Shown here piece by piece: positions 6,868 to 15,760 of a DNA stretch of 64,000 bases. The translations under genes were made by a program, and so were the position numbers. The stretch is from ZC4RG29 sp964521255 (GTDB lineage Bacteria > Bacteroidota > Bacteroidia > Cytophagales > Cyclobacteriaceae): assembly GCA_964521255.1 (NCBI GenBank), contig CAZFRM010000001.1, positions 523,824-587,823 of the forward strand. The letters are read 5' to 3'. How positions within the stretch are numbered: the first letter of the stretch is position 1; each line of letters opens with the position of its first letter. Below the pieces are notes generated by a model. The model made no database searches. It had not been told where the DNA came from and saw nothing but the letters and a program-made list of their open reading frames with translations.

Positions 6868-9615
6868 ATGAGATATTTTTTAATCTTTTTTCTTCTGCTT
6901 TGCTTTTTTGTATGCAAAGCTCAAACCGGGCATTACTTTTTGTCCCACTTCTCTCCGGGAGACGAGCGAGTTGACCATATGTCGTTCGATATGGAGCAGG
7001 ACGCAAATGGTATTTTGTACTTTGCCACACGTTCCGGAGTTCTTACCTATGATGGTAAAAACTGGGAACTCATACCCTGTAATGGACCTGTCTATGCTCT
7101 TGAATTAAGTCAATCGGGTGAATTGTATTGGGCAGGCGCTGATGGGTTCGGTCAAATAATCAGGGACAAATATGGTCGGTACATTTCAATCGTGCTATCG
7201 AATCCTGACAACAGAGATATATACCAGGCGCTAGCTTTAGGTAATAAAGTGTATTTCATGAATGATAAAGGAATATTCATTTTTGAAAATCAATCTGAGC
7301 GAACAATAAATACACATAACGTTCCAGGCTCTTTTACTTCGCTCTTTGAAATGTTTGGAGTAGCCTATGTGGCAACTGACTTAGGAAGAATTTTTAAAGT
7401 CGATGAATTAAAACTTGGTAACCCCGCCTTTGAATTTGAAGAAGGGTTGGATATCACTTTTTCTTGTGGCGCGAAGGACAAATTTATTCTGGGCACCGCC
7501 GACAATAGACTTTTCCTTTGCACTAAAGATTATTCCATAGAAGAAATAAAACTGGAAGAAAGTGATTACATAAATGCGAGTGTAATTGTAAATGGGGTCC
7601 CGGTTAGTAACAATCTCATTGCTTTAGGAACGCTACGTGGAGGCGTAATCATTGTAAATATCGAGAGGCAGTCAATTGAAGAGATAGTTAATTACAACAC
7701 AGGTCTCCCTGACAATGAAATATTCGCTCTTTTAGTAGACAAGGATAAGAATATCTGGGCGTCGCATGATTACGGGTTTACAAAAATATCTCCCCTCTCT
7801 CCTTTTCGATCATTCAGTCATTACGATAACCTTAATGGTAATTTGCTTTGCGCTTTATCTGTGAACAATGACGTATACGTGGGCACTTCGCTTGGCCTTT
7901 TCAAACTCATTAAAGAAGAGGTGTATGATGAGATAATCTATTATGAAGATGTACCTATTAAGAGAACTACTTTGCCGGATAAGGCAAAAACAAATGAAAA
8001 TGTATCGCCAACAGATTCCGAAGCTACTACAACCGCAGCTACTGAAGAGCCAGAAAAAAGAAAGAAAGGATTTCTACGCTTTTTGAAGCGCAATAAAACG
8101 GAGAGTGAGGAAAAGGTTGTGGTAAAAGAATCACCAGCTAAAAAGAACAATGAGGCTTCGCTGAATTTTCAAACTCAATTACCTAAAGAAGAGTACGCCG
8201 TTCAACGATTAAGGAAAACACAAAAAGTTCTTCGCTCCTCAAACTTTGCCTACCGAAAAGTGAAAGGTATAGCGGCTAAGGTCACCCATCTTGCAATTGC
8301 CAACAACAAATTGCTGGCAGCTGGTTTGGGAGGCTTGTTTGAGATAGATAATCTTTCTGCAAATGCTATTCTTGAAGAACCTGTTCGCTTCTTATTTACT
8401 TCAGGTGATACTATCATATTGGCGTCAACATATAGGGATAGGGTTTTGACCTTGAAAAAAAACGGATCACGATGGAGGACAGAAAGTGAAGAGAGCAATC
8501 CTGACGATCAGATCTCCAATATTTTCCAGGGTCCTGCCGGTGAATTGTGGTTATGTGGAATGAATACTATTTATCGCCTGGAAAATAATGGCAATATTTT
8601 TTCATCCTTCGAATTTACAAATCCGAATTTTTCCAGGACAATAGGTCTGCAGTGGAAGAATGAAATCATCCTTGTCAATACAAATGGGTTTTTCCGATTG
8701 GATGCAAACAGAAATTCTATTGTTAGAATTGATAGCATGCCAACCCCAAGAACTTATTTTACGTCCAACAACGAACTTTGGTATCACGATGGAAATAATT
8801 GGAACACCTTAAGCCAATTCGATAAAAGAAAAAATATTCATTTACTCAACCTATGTGGTGATATCCGTTATATTTCTCCTGACAATTATTCAGAAAACCT
8901 TTGGATAATTAATGCTAATAATGAGTTGTATAAATTTCTGGGTAATGATGTTTCCTATACACCAGGCGAATTCCCGTTGGTTCTCAAAACTCTTTCTCAA
9001 AGCAGTAAACCCATAGCTTTTGGCAAGAGGATTATTATTAACCAGGACAATGGGCTGGTTGAAATAGAATTAGCACGGGCAAATTTTGCAGGAGCGGTTG
9101 AGTACCGTTACATGCTTAAAGGAATTAACGAAGACTGGTCTGACTGGTCAGCGCGGAATGATCGAATAAGTTTTTCCTATCTGCCTCAAGGTAGTTACAC
9201 GTTGAGCGTTCAATCACGCGATATTTTTGGAACGATAAAAGAAGCAGAGCCGATTCAGTTATTGGTAAAGCCACCGTACTGGAAAACACCGTGGTTTTAT
9301 GCGATGGAGTTTACCGTTTTTGCTCTGCTTGTTTTACTGTCGTTTAAACTTAGTGTTCGTTACCGATTTATTAGTCGCGTACTCTCATTACTAACCATTA
9401 TTTTACTTATTGAATTTATTCAGACCATGATTGGCTTTTCGTTTGCAACAAATTCAACTCCTATAATTGATTTTATAATTCAGGTAATAGTTGCTTTTAT
9501 AATTCTTCCGGTTGAAGGTTATTTAAGAAATCTTATGTTTAAATCCATGGGAGCCAATAGCCGCCTGTTTGATGTGATTGCTGAACTTGATCGAAGCGAA
9601 AAAAGCAGGAAATGA
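6868..9615 (+). CDS. beta-propeller/Y_Y_Y membrane sensor without kinase domain
   Basis: Large (915 residues) sensor-like protein. A signal sequence (about 1-18) is followed by repeated propeller-type units (for example GTADNRLFLCT, DNEIFALLVDKDKNIWASHDYG) as in two-component regulator propellers, then a Y_Y_Y module at about 735-800 (VEYRYMLKGINEDWSDWSAR, LPQGSYTLSVQSRD). Normally a kinase or HTH domain follows one transmembrane helix; here about three hydrophobic helices (about 812-888) and a short charged tail end the protein. An unusual charged, Thr/Glu/Lys-rich stretch of about 100 residues (about 364-464) interrupts the propeller. A soluble histidine kinase starts 29 bases downstream, so the pair may work as a split receptor; that is inference. 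Confidence 0.85.
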   Translation: MRYFLIFFLLLCFFVCKAQTGHYFLSHFSPGDERVDHMSFDMEQDANGILYFATRSGVLTYDGKNWELIPCNGPVYALELSQSGELYWAGADGFGQIIRDKYGRYISIVLSNPDNRDIYQALALGNKVYFMNDKGIFIFENQSERTINTHNVPGSFTSLFEMFGVAYVATDLGRIFKVDELKLGNPAFEFEEGLDITFSCGAKDKFILGTADNRLFLCTKDYSIEEIKLEESDYINASVIVNGVPVSNNLIALGTLRGGVIIVNIERQSIEEIVNYNTGLPDNEIFALLVDKDKNIWASHDYGFTKISPLSPFRSFSHYDNLNGNLLCALSVNNDVYVGTSLGLFKLIKEEVYDEIIYYEDVPIKRTTLPDKAKTNENVSPTDSEATTTAATEEPEKRKKGFLRFLKRNKTESEEKVVVKESPAKKNNEASLNFQTQLPKEEYAVQRLRKTQKVLRSSNFAYRKVKGIAAKVTHLAIANNKLLAAGLGGLFEIDNLSANAILEEPVRFLFTSGDTIILASTYRDRVLTLKKNGSRWRTESEESNPDDQISNIFQGPAGELWLCGMNTIYRLENNGNIFSSFEFTNPNFSRTIGLQWKNEIILVNTNGFFRLDANRNSIVRIDSMPTPRTYFTSNNELWYHDGNNWNTLSQFDKRKNIHLLNLCGDIRYISPDNYSENLWIINANNELYKFLGNDVSYTPGEFPLVLKTLSQSSKPIAFGKRIIINQDNGLVEIELARANFAGAVEYRYMLKGINEDWSDWSARNDRISFSYLPQGSYTLSVQSRDIFGTIKEAEPIQLLVKPPYWKTPWFYAMEFTVFALLVLLSFKLSVRYRFISRVLSLLTIILLIEFIQTMIGFSFATNSTPIIDFIIQVIVAFIILPVEGYLRNLMFKSMGANSRLFDVIAELDRSEKSRK

Positions 9616-9644
9616 TTTTTTGATGAGTTTAGTTTAAGATTTTC

Positions 9645-11561
9645 ATGAATAAAAAATTAAGGAAAACAAAACCAGACCATCCTTCCTTAGAAAGCATTCA
9701 AAATGTTTATGAAGGAATTATTTTCTGTAATCCGGGTGGACATATACAACAAATTAATCGCGTTGTTGAACACTTGCTTGGCCTGAGTGCGAAAGAATTG
9801 TTGGGAATAAAACTTAATAAATTAATTCATAATAAAGACAAGGCAACTTTTGATGAGATATTTCAAAAAGTTTCGTCCAAAAAAGATACAAGTAAAAATC
9901 TGGTTCGTAGAATTAAACATAAAAGTGGTCGCTACTTGTGGATAGAAGGACTTCTTACGAATTCTCTTCACTACAGCAATGTGAAGGGTGTAGTGATGAA
10001 CTTTAAAGACATTTCAGAACAGAGAGAAACAGCCGAAAGGCAATATGATGCTCAACAAGGATTGATTAATTCTCACATTTTCCTCGAGAATGTAATCAAC
10101 ACAGTGGCAGCCCCAATTTTTGTAAAAGATAAAAGGCATCGGTGGATATTATTCAATAATGCTTTTTTACGAGGCCGCACAAAGTCATCCGTGCTCAACG
10201 GATCCGATTTTGATATTATGCCAGAGCATCTTGCTCAACGGATTTGGAAGGTAGATAATCAAGTAATGCGTACGGGCCAAACTGTTGTAACAGAGGAGAT
10301 AATTCCTATGGGAGCCGGAGGGATGCGAACAGTGCTCACGACCAAGAGCCGGTTCATTGACGATAAAGGTGAAAAATTCATCATAGGTTTTATTATGGAT
10401 ATCACCGAGCGAAAGCGTTTTGAGAATATTATCAAAGCTTTTAATTCTCAACTGCGCGCTGTTGTTGAAAGTACCAACGATCAGGTTTTTGCGCTCGATC
10501 TCAAAAAGAAATATACGCTATTCAATCAGGCCCATTCAGAAACAGTAAAACAAGTGTCAGGCAAGGAGATAAAAGTTGGTGATAATATCCTGGAAGTGAT
10601 TCCAAAGGAAATTGTCCCTCTTGCAAAACGTGAAATCAATAAAGCGCTTAAGTTAGGTCAATTTTTTTCCGAAGTCAGGCTACCCAACAAGGCAATTTTT
10701 AAAGTGGCCTATAAGGCAATAAAAGATGAAAAAGGACGGGCTACTGGTGTGGCGATTTTCGCCGAGGATATTACGGACCGAAAGGTGACGGAGATAAAAT
10801 TGCGTGCATTGAACGAAGAGCTGACACAACAAAACTGGCAGTTAGCAACACGTGAAGATGAATTGAAGCAAGCGCTGGATCAATTATCGGAACGGAATTT
10901 TGAACTTGACCAGTTGATGTACAAAACATCGCACGACCTTCGTTCTCCGTTAAGTTCTATTCTCGGCCTTGTTAATTTGGCCAACCTGGATCCTGACAAA
11001 AATAATCTTTCAGGGTATCTTCAATTGATTGAAGGAAGAATCAAAAAGCTTGACGTGTTTATTAATTCCATGTTAAACTACGGCCGTGTTAATCGTGGAG
11101 AAATAAAGGTCGTGAAAATAAATCTGAAGGAAGTATTTAATAATGCAATACAGCAATTGGAAAACCTGGATAATTTTAAATCGATTCGAGCGCAGGTAAA
11201 AATAAAAAATGAAGAGATTCCATTTAACAATGATGCACTATTGATCAATATTATAACCAGTAATATTATTTCCAATGCTTACAAATATTATAACGCAGAA
11301 GTCAGGAGCTTTCTTAAGATTAATGTTGAGATCAACCCGACTTCAGCATCCTTTTCATTCAAGGACAATGGTATTGGAATTCAGAAGGAGCATATGGATA
11401 AAATTTTTAATATGTTTTATCGTGCTACTGACCGCTCGCAGGGATCCGGGCTGGGCATGTATATTGTAAAGCAAGCAGTAGAAAAAGTTAACGGTTCCAT
11501 ATCCATCAAAAGCATTTACGGTGAGGGGACTGAAATTAAGATTGTTCTGCCAAATTTGTAA
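9645..11561 (+). CDS. soluble PAS-domain sensor histidine kinase
   Basis: Cytoplasmic sensor histidine kinase, 638 residues with no signal peptide or transmembrane segment. Three PAS units are visible (about 17-125, 145-255 and 270-380; each ends in an ITERK/DITDRK-type linker), then a coiled coil (about 385-425), the dimerisation domain with phospho-acceptor His430 in KTSHDLRSPLSSI, and the ATPase domain with N box NIISNAYKYYN (Asn544), DNGIGI (574) and GSGLGM (600). No receiver domain is present, so its response regulator must be elsewhere. It follows the Y_Y_Y membrane protein by 29 bases on the same strand, suggesting cotranscription and a shared signal. Confidence 0.93.
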   Translation: MNKKLRKTKPDHPSLESIQNVYEGIIFCNPGGHIQQINRVVEHLLGLSAKELLGIKLNKLIHNKDKATFDEIFQKVSSKKDTSKNLVRRIKHKSGRYLWIEGLLTNSLHYSNVKGVVMNFKDISEQRETAERQYDAQQGLINSHIFLENVINTVAAPIFVKDKRHRWILFNNAFLRGRTKSSVLNGSDFDIMPEHLAQRIWKVDNQVMRTGQTVVTEEIIPMGAGGMRTVLTTKSRFIDDKGEKFIIGFIMDITERKRFENIIKAFNSQLRAVVESTNDQVFALDLKKKYTLFNQAHSETVKQVSGKEIKVGDNILEVIPKEIVPLAKREINKALKLGQFFSEVRLPNKAIFKVAYKAIKDEKGRATGVAIFAEDITDRKVTEIKLRALNEELTQQNWQLATREDELKQALDQLSERNFELDQLMYKTSHDLRSPLSSILGLVNLANLDPDKNNLSGYLQLIEGRIKKLDVFINSMLNYGRVNRGEIKVVKINLKEVFNNAIQQLENLDNFKSIRAQVKIKNEEIPFNNDALLINIITSNIISNAYKYYNAEVRSFLKINVEINPTSASFSFKDNGIGIQKEHMDKIFNMFYRATDRSQGSGLGMYIVKQAVEKVNGSISIKSIYGEGTEIKIVLPNL

Positions 11562-11604
11562 GCTGTATCACAGCCACGAGCTTTTTCGAGAAACTTGTTC
11601 AACT

Positions 11605-11659
11605 TTATGTTAGCACCAAATGAATTAATGCTAACATAATTTTACATTCGCTAACATAA
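11605..11659. promoter_or_regulatory. operator-like inverted and direct repeats
   Basis: Three copies of an 11-base motif lie just before the DinB gene: TTATGTTAGCA at 11605-11615, its perfect reverse complement TGCTAACATAA at 11629-11639, and a third copy in the second orientation (10 of 11 bases) at about 11649-11659. Starts are 24 and 20 bases apart, close to two helical turns. The last copy ends 10 bases before the start codon, so a bound regulator could occlude transcription or translation initiation. The binding protein is unknown. Confidence 0.5.
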
Positions 11660-11669
11660 ATCAAATGGT

Positions 11670-12179
11670 ATGCGCCCGGATTTAGATTTGCTTCCCTCCT
11701 TTTACAGGAGATATGCTGAACAAGTTAAGAACTATGAGATTGAAGAAGCGCTGCTTTATTCTTTGGAAGAGATGGTAAAAACAATTGACTCCATCGGCGA
11801 AGAAAAAGGTGAGTACCGATATCAGCCAGAAAAATGGAGCATAAAAGAAGTGTTGTGTCACACTATTGACGCCGAAAGAATTTTTGGCTACCGTGCTTTA
11901 CGTTTTGCCCGGAATGACAAAACATCTCTCCACGGATTTGAAGAGAATGATTACGCACCAGAAGCGAATGCCAACGCACGAACTTTTTTGGAAATATCAG
12001 GTGAGATGAAAAACCTCAGAGCATCTTCAATTGACCTTTATAAAAGTTTTACAAGTGAAATGCTGGATCGAAAAGGCAGTGCAAACAATGTAGAAGTTTC
12101 TGTCAAAAATTTAGGCTACATTATTGCAGGACATATGCTTCATCATCGTCAGGTTCTTTTGGAGCGCTACCTTAAATAA
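11670..12179 (+). CDS. DinB-superfamily protein
   Basis: Four-helix-bundle protein of the DinB/YfiT metal-binding superfamily. The 169-residue product shows the typical helix starts and His positions: WSIKEVLCHTIDAERIFGYR in the second helix and GHMLHHRQVLLERYL in the last, giving the three-His metal site of the family. Known members act in thiol transfer or are damage-induced proteins of unknown action. The gene is the first of a tight run with a PBP4-type peptidase, a GH3 glycosidase and a Gfo/Idh oxidoreductase; only two bases separate it from the next ATG. A triple-repeat operator-like sequence ends 10 bases upstream. Confidence 0.88.
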   Translation: MRPDLDLLPSFYRRYAEQVKNYEIEEALLYSLEEMVKTIDSIGEEKGEYRYQPEKWSIKEVLCHTIDAERIFGYRALRFARNDKTSLHGFEENDYAPEANANARTFLEISGEMKNLRASSIDLYKSFTSEMLDRKGSANNVEVSVKNLGYIIAGHMLHHRQVLLERYLK

Positions 12180-12181
12180 AC

Positions 12182-13474
12182 ATGATGCGATTTTTTTTCA
12201 CTGTGATTTCAGCTCTGATACTGATTGTATCTTGTTCACCCATTTCTCAAAAAGCACTGACAAAAAAAATCAATGTAACGGAAAACAAATTTCAGGATCA
12301 CATGGGGTTTGTTTTATACGACCCTGTAAAACAAAAAACAATCTTTGAGCACAACAGCGCGCGGTACTTCACACCCGCCTCCAATACAAAAATTTTTACA
12401 CTCTTTGCCAGTCTCAACATTCTTGGTGATTCAATTCCGGCTTTGCGTTATAACGAAACTGGCGATTCGACAATCATCATGGGTACTGGTGACCCATCAT
12501 TTTTGTATCCAAATGTTTTTGACAGCCGCCGTGTCTATGATTTTTTAAATTCAAGACCGGGAAATCTTTACTATACATCACCAGGATTCTTCACCAGTCA
12601 TTTTGGACCAGGATGGTCATGGGAGGATTACGAATACTCTTTTTCAAGTGAACGCTCGCCATTCCCGATGTATGGAAATTGTTTTGAAGTGCAAAAGCAT
12701 AATGACAATGTACACGTAAAGCCGTCATATTTTCAATCCTTTCTTCGAACATCAAATGATACATTGAAGAAAGCAAATGTTGTACGATCACATTCTTCAA
12801 ATGCAACTACCTATTTTCCCGGACCTTCAGTAGAGTCAAAGTGGATTAAACCATTTATGACGGATTCCGCACTTGTTGTCAGGCTGCTCTCGGACACGTT
12901 GCACCGATCGGTCAAATCAATTGTGAGGCCATCCTTAGCTTTAGATAAAACAGTATACAGTATACCTTCCGATAGTTTGTATAAGGTAATGATGCAGGAA
13001 AGTGACAATTTTATTGCAGAGCAATTGCTGATATTATGCGCGACAATTCTTGGCGATTCGATTAAACCTGAAGTTCCTATTGAATATGTAACAAAAAATT
13101 TTCTTCATGATTTACCCGATAAGCCTGTATGGATTGATGGATCAGGGCTCTCACGATACAATTTATTTACACCGCGTTCAATTGTTAAAGTATGGGAGAA
13201 ATTGTACAAAATGATACCCCGTGAAAGACTTTTCAAAATTGTTGCCATTGGTGGAATGGCTGGCACATTAAAAAATTCTTACAAAGCAGAACAACCCTAT
13301 ATCTTCGGAAAGACAGGAACGTTAAGTAATGTGCATTGTCTTAGCGGATATCTCGTCACAAAAAAGGGAGAGACGCTAATTTTTTCATTCATGAATACTA
13401 ATTTCACCAATCCAACACGTGAAGTCAGAAATAGTATGGAGGAAATTTTACTTTTGATTCGCGATAATTACTGA
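12182..13474 (+). CDS. dacB: D-Ala-D-Ala carboxypeptidase/endopeptidase, PBP4 type
   Basis: Penicillin-binding protein of the S13 family, which removes terminal D-Ala from or cleaves cross-links in peptidoglycan. The three active-site motifs are in place: SNTK (Ser67-Lys70), SDN (Ser274) and KTG (Lys377, followed by TLSNVHCLSGYL). The N-terminus MMRFFFTVISALILIVSCS has a lipobox-like IVSC, so it may be a lipoprotein rather than a soluble periplasmic enzyme. At 430 residues it is slightly shorter than E. coli DacB. The start could be either of two adjacent ATGs. It sits two bases after the DinB gene and nine bases before a GH3 gene, in line with a cell-wall turnover operon. Confidence 0.9.
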   Translation: MMRFFFTVISALILIVSCSPISQKALTKKINVTENKFQDHMGFVLYDPVKQKTIFEHNSARYFTPASNTKIFTLFASLNILGDSIPALRYNETGDSTIIMGTGDPSFLYPNVFDSRRVYDFLNSRPGNLYYTSPGFFTSHFGPGWSWEDYEYSFSSERSPFPMYGNCFEVQKHNDNVHVKPSYFQSFLRTSNDTLKKANVVRSHSSNATTYFPGPSVESKWIKPFMTDSALVVRLLSDTLHRSVKSIVRPSLALDKTVYSIPSDSLYKVMMQESDNFIAEQLLILCATILGDSIKPEVPIEYVTKNFLHDLPDKPVWIDGSGLSRYNLFTPRSIVKVWEKLYKMIPRERLFKIVAIGGMAGTLKNSYKAEQPYIFGKTGTLSNVHCLSGYLVTKKGETLIFSFMNTNFTNPTREVRNSMEEILLLIRDNY

Positions 13475-13483
13475 CATAAAGCT

Positions 13484-14713
13484 ATGAGATACCTGTATTT
13501 TTTAACCTTGTTATTAATTGGATCCACTGTTCAGGCCCAACAAATTGATAGCCTTGACATCAAGATCGGACAGATGATCATGATCGGATTTCCAGGTACG
13601 GAAGTTGACCCTAAGGTGTTGGATGAAGTGAACAAAGGCAAAGTGGGATCGGTTTTACTTTTCGAGAAAAATATTCCCAGGACAAATTCATTCGTTGCCT
13701 TGAAAAAGATTATCTGGACGTATCAGCAAGCGTCTTCCATTCCTCTTTTCATCGCCATTGATCAGGAGGGAGGAAAAGTAAACCGGTTGAAAGACAAATA
13801 CGGTTTTCCACGATCCATCACAGCACAGGAAATGGGCGCTTCTAAAACATTGGACTCCGTTAGATTTTATGGAGAAGCAACGGCCGCTACATTGGTCGGC
13901 TTGGGTATCAATGTAAATTTTGCACCCGTTGTTGATCTTGCTTCTAATCCTACTAACCCGGTAATTGTTAAAAGCGGACGTTCATTTTCTGCAAATGAAG
14001 ATACAGTGATCTTAATGGCGAGAACATTTATTCAGACCCATCGAAAGCTTGGTGTTATTACGGTATTAAAACATTTTCCCGGACATGGAAGCTCTAAAGA
14101 TGATACGCATTTTGGAATAGCAGATGTAACTACTACCTGGGAAGATCGCGAGTTAAAACCTTATGCTGAATTAATTAATTCAGGAGATGTTGACGCAGTG
14201 ATGTCAGCTCATATTGTAAATAAAAAACTTGACCCTGAAGGAAATCCAGGAACACTTTCATCGAATATTCTCAATGGCATTCTAAGAAATAAACTTAATT
14301 ATCACGGCGTGATTTTTTCTGATGATATGCAGATGCAGGCCATCACTAAACATTATGGATTGGAAGAAGCTATTCGATTGGCCGTTCTTGCAGGAATTGA
14401 TATCATGACTTTTTCAAATAACATCTTAGGAAGTGAAAATCGAACGGTTGATAAAGTTCACGAGGTTATTAAAGACTATGTTAAAAAAGGGGTTATCAGC
14501 AATGAAAGAATAGACCAGTCTTACAAAAGAATTATGAAGTTGAAATCAAAAATTGGTAGTGATCCGGTCAAATACTATTCGAAAGAACTGCAAGAGGAAC
14601 AGGTTAAAGTTGATGAACTCACAAAAGAACTTAATGCTCTCAGGGAAGAAAACAATCTGTTGAAGGCCACAACCGAAAACACAACCGAAGAGAAGAAAAA
14701 GAAAAAGAAGTAA
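13484..14713 (+). CDS. glycoside hydrolase family 3 (NagZ-like) with Lys-rich tail
   Basis: Exported GH3 enzyme, most like beta-N-acetylhexosaminidases that trim GlcNAc from peptidoglycan fragments. The signal peptide ends near VQAQQ. The family signatures are KHFPGHGSSKDDTHFG (from Lys196; Lys-His and the later His are typical of the NagZ type) and the nucleophile region GVIFSDDMQM (Asp280/Asp281). After the barrel comes an unusual C-terminal coiled coil (about 365-400, KELQEEQVKVDELTKEL) that ends in six lysines directly before the stop. The gene lies between the PBP4-type peptidase and a Gfo/Idh oxidoreductase on the same strand. Substrate specificity is inferred from family and context. 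Confidence 0.9.
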   Translation: MRYLYFLTLLLIGSTVQAQQIDSLDIKIGQMIMIGFPGTEVDPKVLDEVNKGKVGSVLLFEKNIPRTNSFVALKKIIWTYQQASSIPLFIAIDQEGGKVNRLKDKYGFPRSITAQEMGASKTLDSVRFYGEATAATLVGLGINVNFAPVVDLASNPTNPVIVKSGRSFSANEDTVILMARTFIQTHRKLGVITVLKHFPGHGSSKDDTHFGIADVTTTWEDRELKPYAELINSGDVDAVMSAHIVNKKLDPEGNPGTLSSNILNGILRNKLNYHGVIFSDDMQMQAITKHYGLEEAIRLAVLAGIDIMTFSNNILGSENRTVDKVHEVIKDYVKKGVISNERIDQSYKRIMKLKSKIGSDPVKYYSKELQEEQVKVDELTKELNALREENNLLKATTENTTEEKKKKKK

Positions 14714-14761
14714 GAAATGATTAAGAAGCTTAACTAAACGATATTGCTACACGATCTATAA

Positions 14762-15760
14762 ATGAGTACAAAAAAAGTAAGATGGGGCATCCTAAGCACT
14801 GCTAAAATTGGAATGGTGAAAGTAATACCTGCAATGCAAAAAGGATTGCATTGTGATATAACAGCAATTTCATCGCGCGACCTTTCAAAAGCTAAAGAAG
14901 CTGCCTCAAAGCTTGGAATCAAAAAAGCCTACGGATCGTATGAAGAATTGTTAGCAGATGCCGAAGTTGATGCTATCTATAATCCTCTCCCCAATCATTT
15001 ACATGTGCCCTGGTCAATTAAAGCGTTGGAAGCAGGTAAGCATGTGCTTTGCGAAAAACCAATCGGGTTATCGTTAAGTGAAGCGGAGCAACTTTTAAAT
15101 GTTTCAAAAAAATATCCTCAACTAAAAGTGATGGAAGCTTTCATGTACAGGCTCCATCCGCAATGGCAAAAAGCAAAATCACTTGTAACTGCCGGAGCTA
15201 TTGGTGAACTGAGAACAATTCACGCTGCCTTTTCCTACTACAATGTCGACACGAACAACATCCGCAATAAGGCAGACATTGGTGGCGGCGGACTCATGGA
15301 CATTGGCTGTTATAATATTTCGCTCTCGCGTTTTATTTTTGAAAGTGAACCTTTGCGTGCTGTTGGAATAGTTGAGTATGACCCATTGATGAAAACTGAT
15401 CGATTGACATCGGGTATGCTTACTTTTTCAAATGGCACATCTACCTTTACATGCTCTACACAGTTAATACCTTATCAGCGCGTAAATATTTTCGGAACAA
15501 AAGGTAGAATTGAAATTGAAATTCCATTCAACGCTCCACCCGATAAGCCCACGAAACTTTGGCTGAACACCAGTGCAGGCACCGAGGAATTTGTTTTTGA
15601 AATATGCGATCAATACACCATTCAGGGTGATGCTTTTTCAAAAGCAATTCTGGAGAACAAACCAGTTCCCACACCGCTTGACGATGCTGTTGCAAATATG
15701 AAAGTGATTGATGCTATTGTTGAGAGCGCTGCAAAAAAATCCTGGATTGATATTCAATAG
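14762..15760 (+). CDS. Gfo/Idh/MocA-family oxidoreductase
   Basis: NAD(P)-dependent sugar or cyclitol dehydrogenase-like protein, 332 residues. The N-terminal Rossmann fold (VRWGILSTAKIGMVKVIPAM) is followed by the hallmark HVLCEKPIGLSLSEAE, where the Lys of EKP is catalytic in the family, and by the C-terminal alpha-beta domain beginning around FMYRLHPQWQKAK, with GGGGLMDIGCYNI. It is 48 bases downstream of the GH3 gene and may be the last gene of that operon, which would suit a role in processing a released amino sugar; this is inference. Its stop codon overlaps the 3' end of the convergent ispH by seven bases. Confidence 0.9.
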   Translation: MSTKKVRWGILSTAKIGMVKVIPAMQKGLHCDITAISSRDLSKAKEAASKLGIKKAYGSYEELLADAEVDAIYNPLPNHLHVPWSIKALEAGKHVLCEKPIGLSLSEAEQLLNVSKKYPQLKVMEAFMYRLHPQWQKAKSLVTAGAIGELRTIHAAFSYYNVDTNNIRNKADIGGGGLMDIGCYNISLSRFIFESEPLRAVGIVEYDPLMKTDRLTSGMLTFSNGTSTFTCSTQLIPYQRVNIFGTKGRIEIEIPFNAPPDKPTKLWLNTSAGTEEFVFEICDQYTIQGDAFSKAILENKPVPTPLDDAVANMKVIDAIVESAAKKSWIDIQ

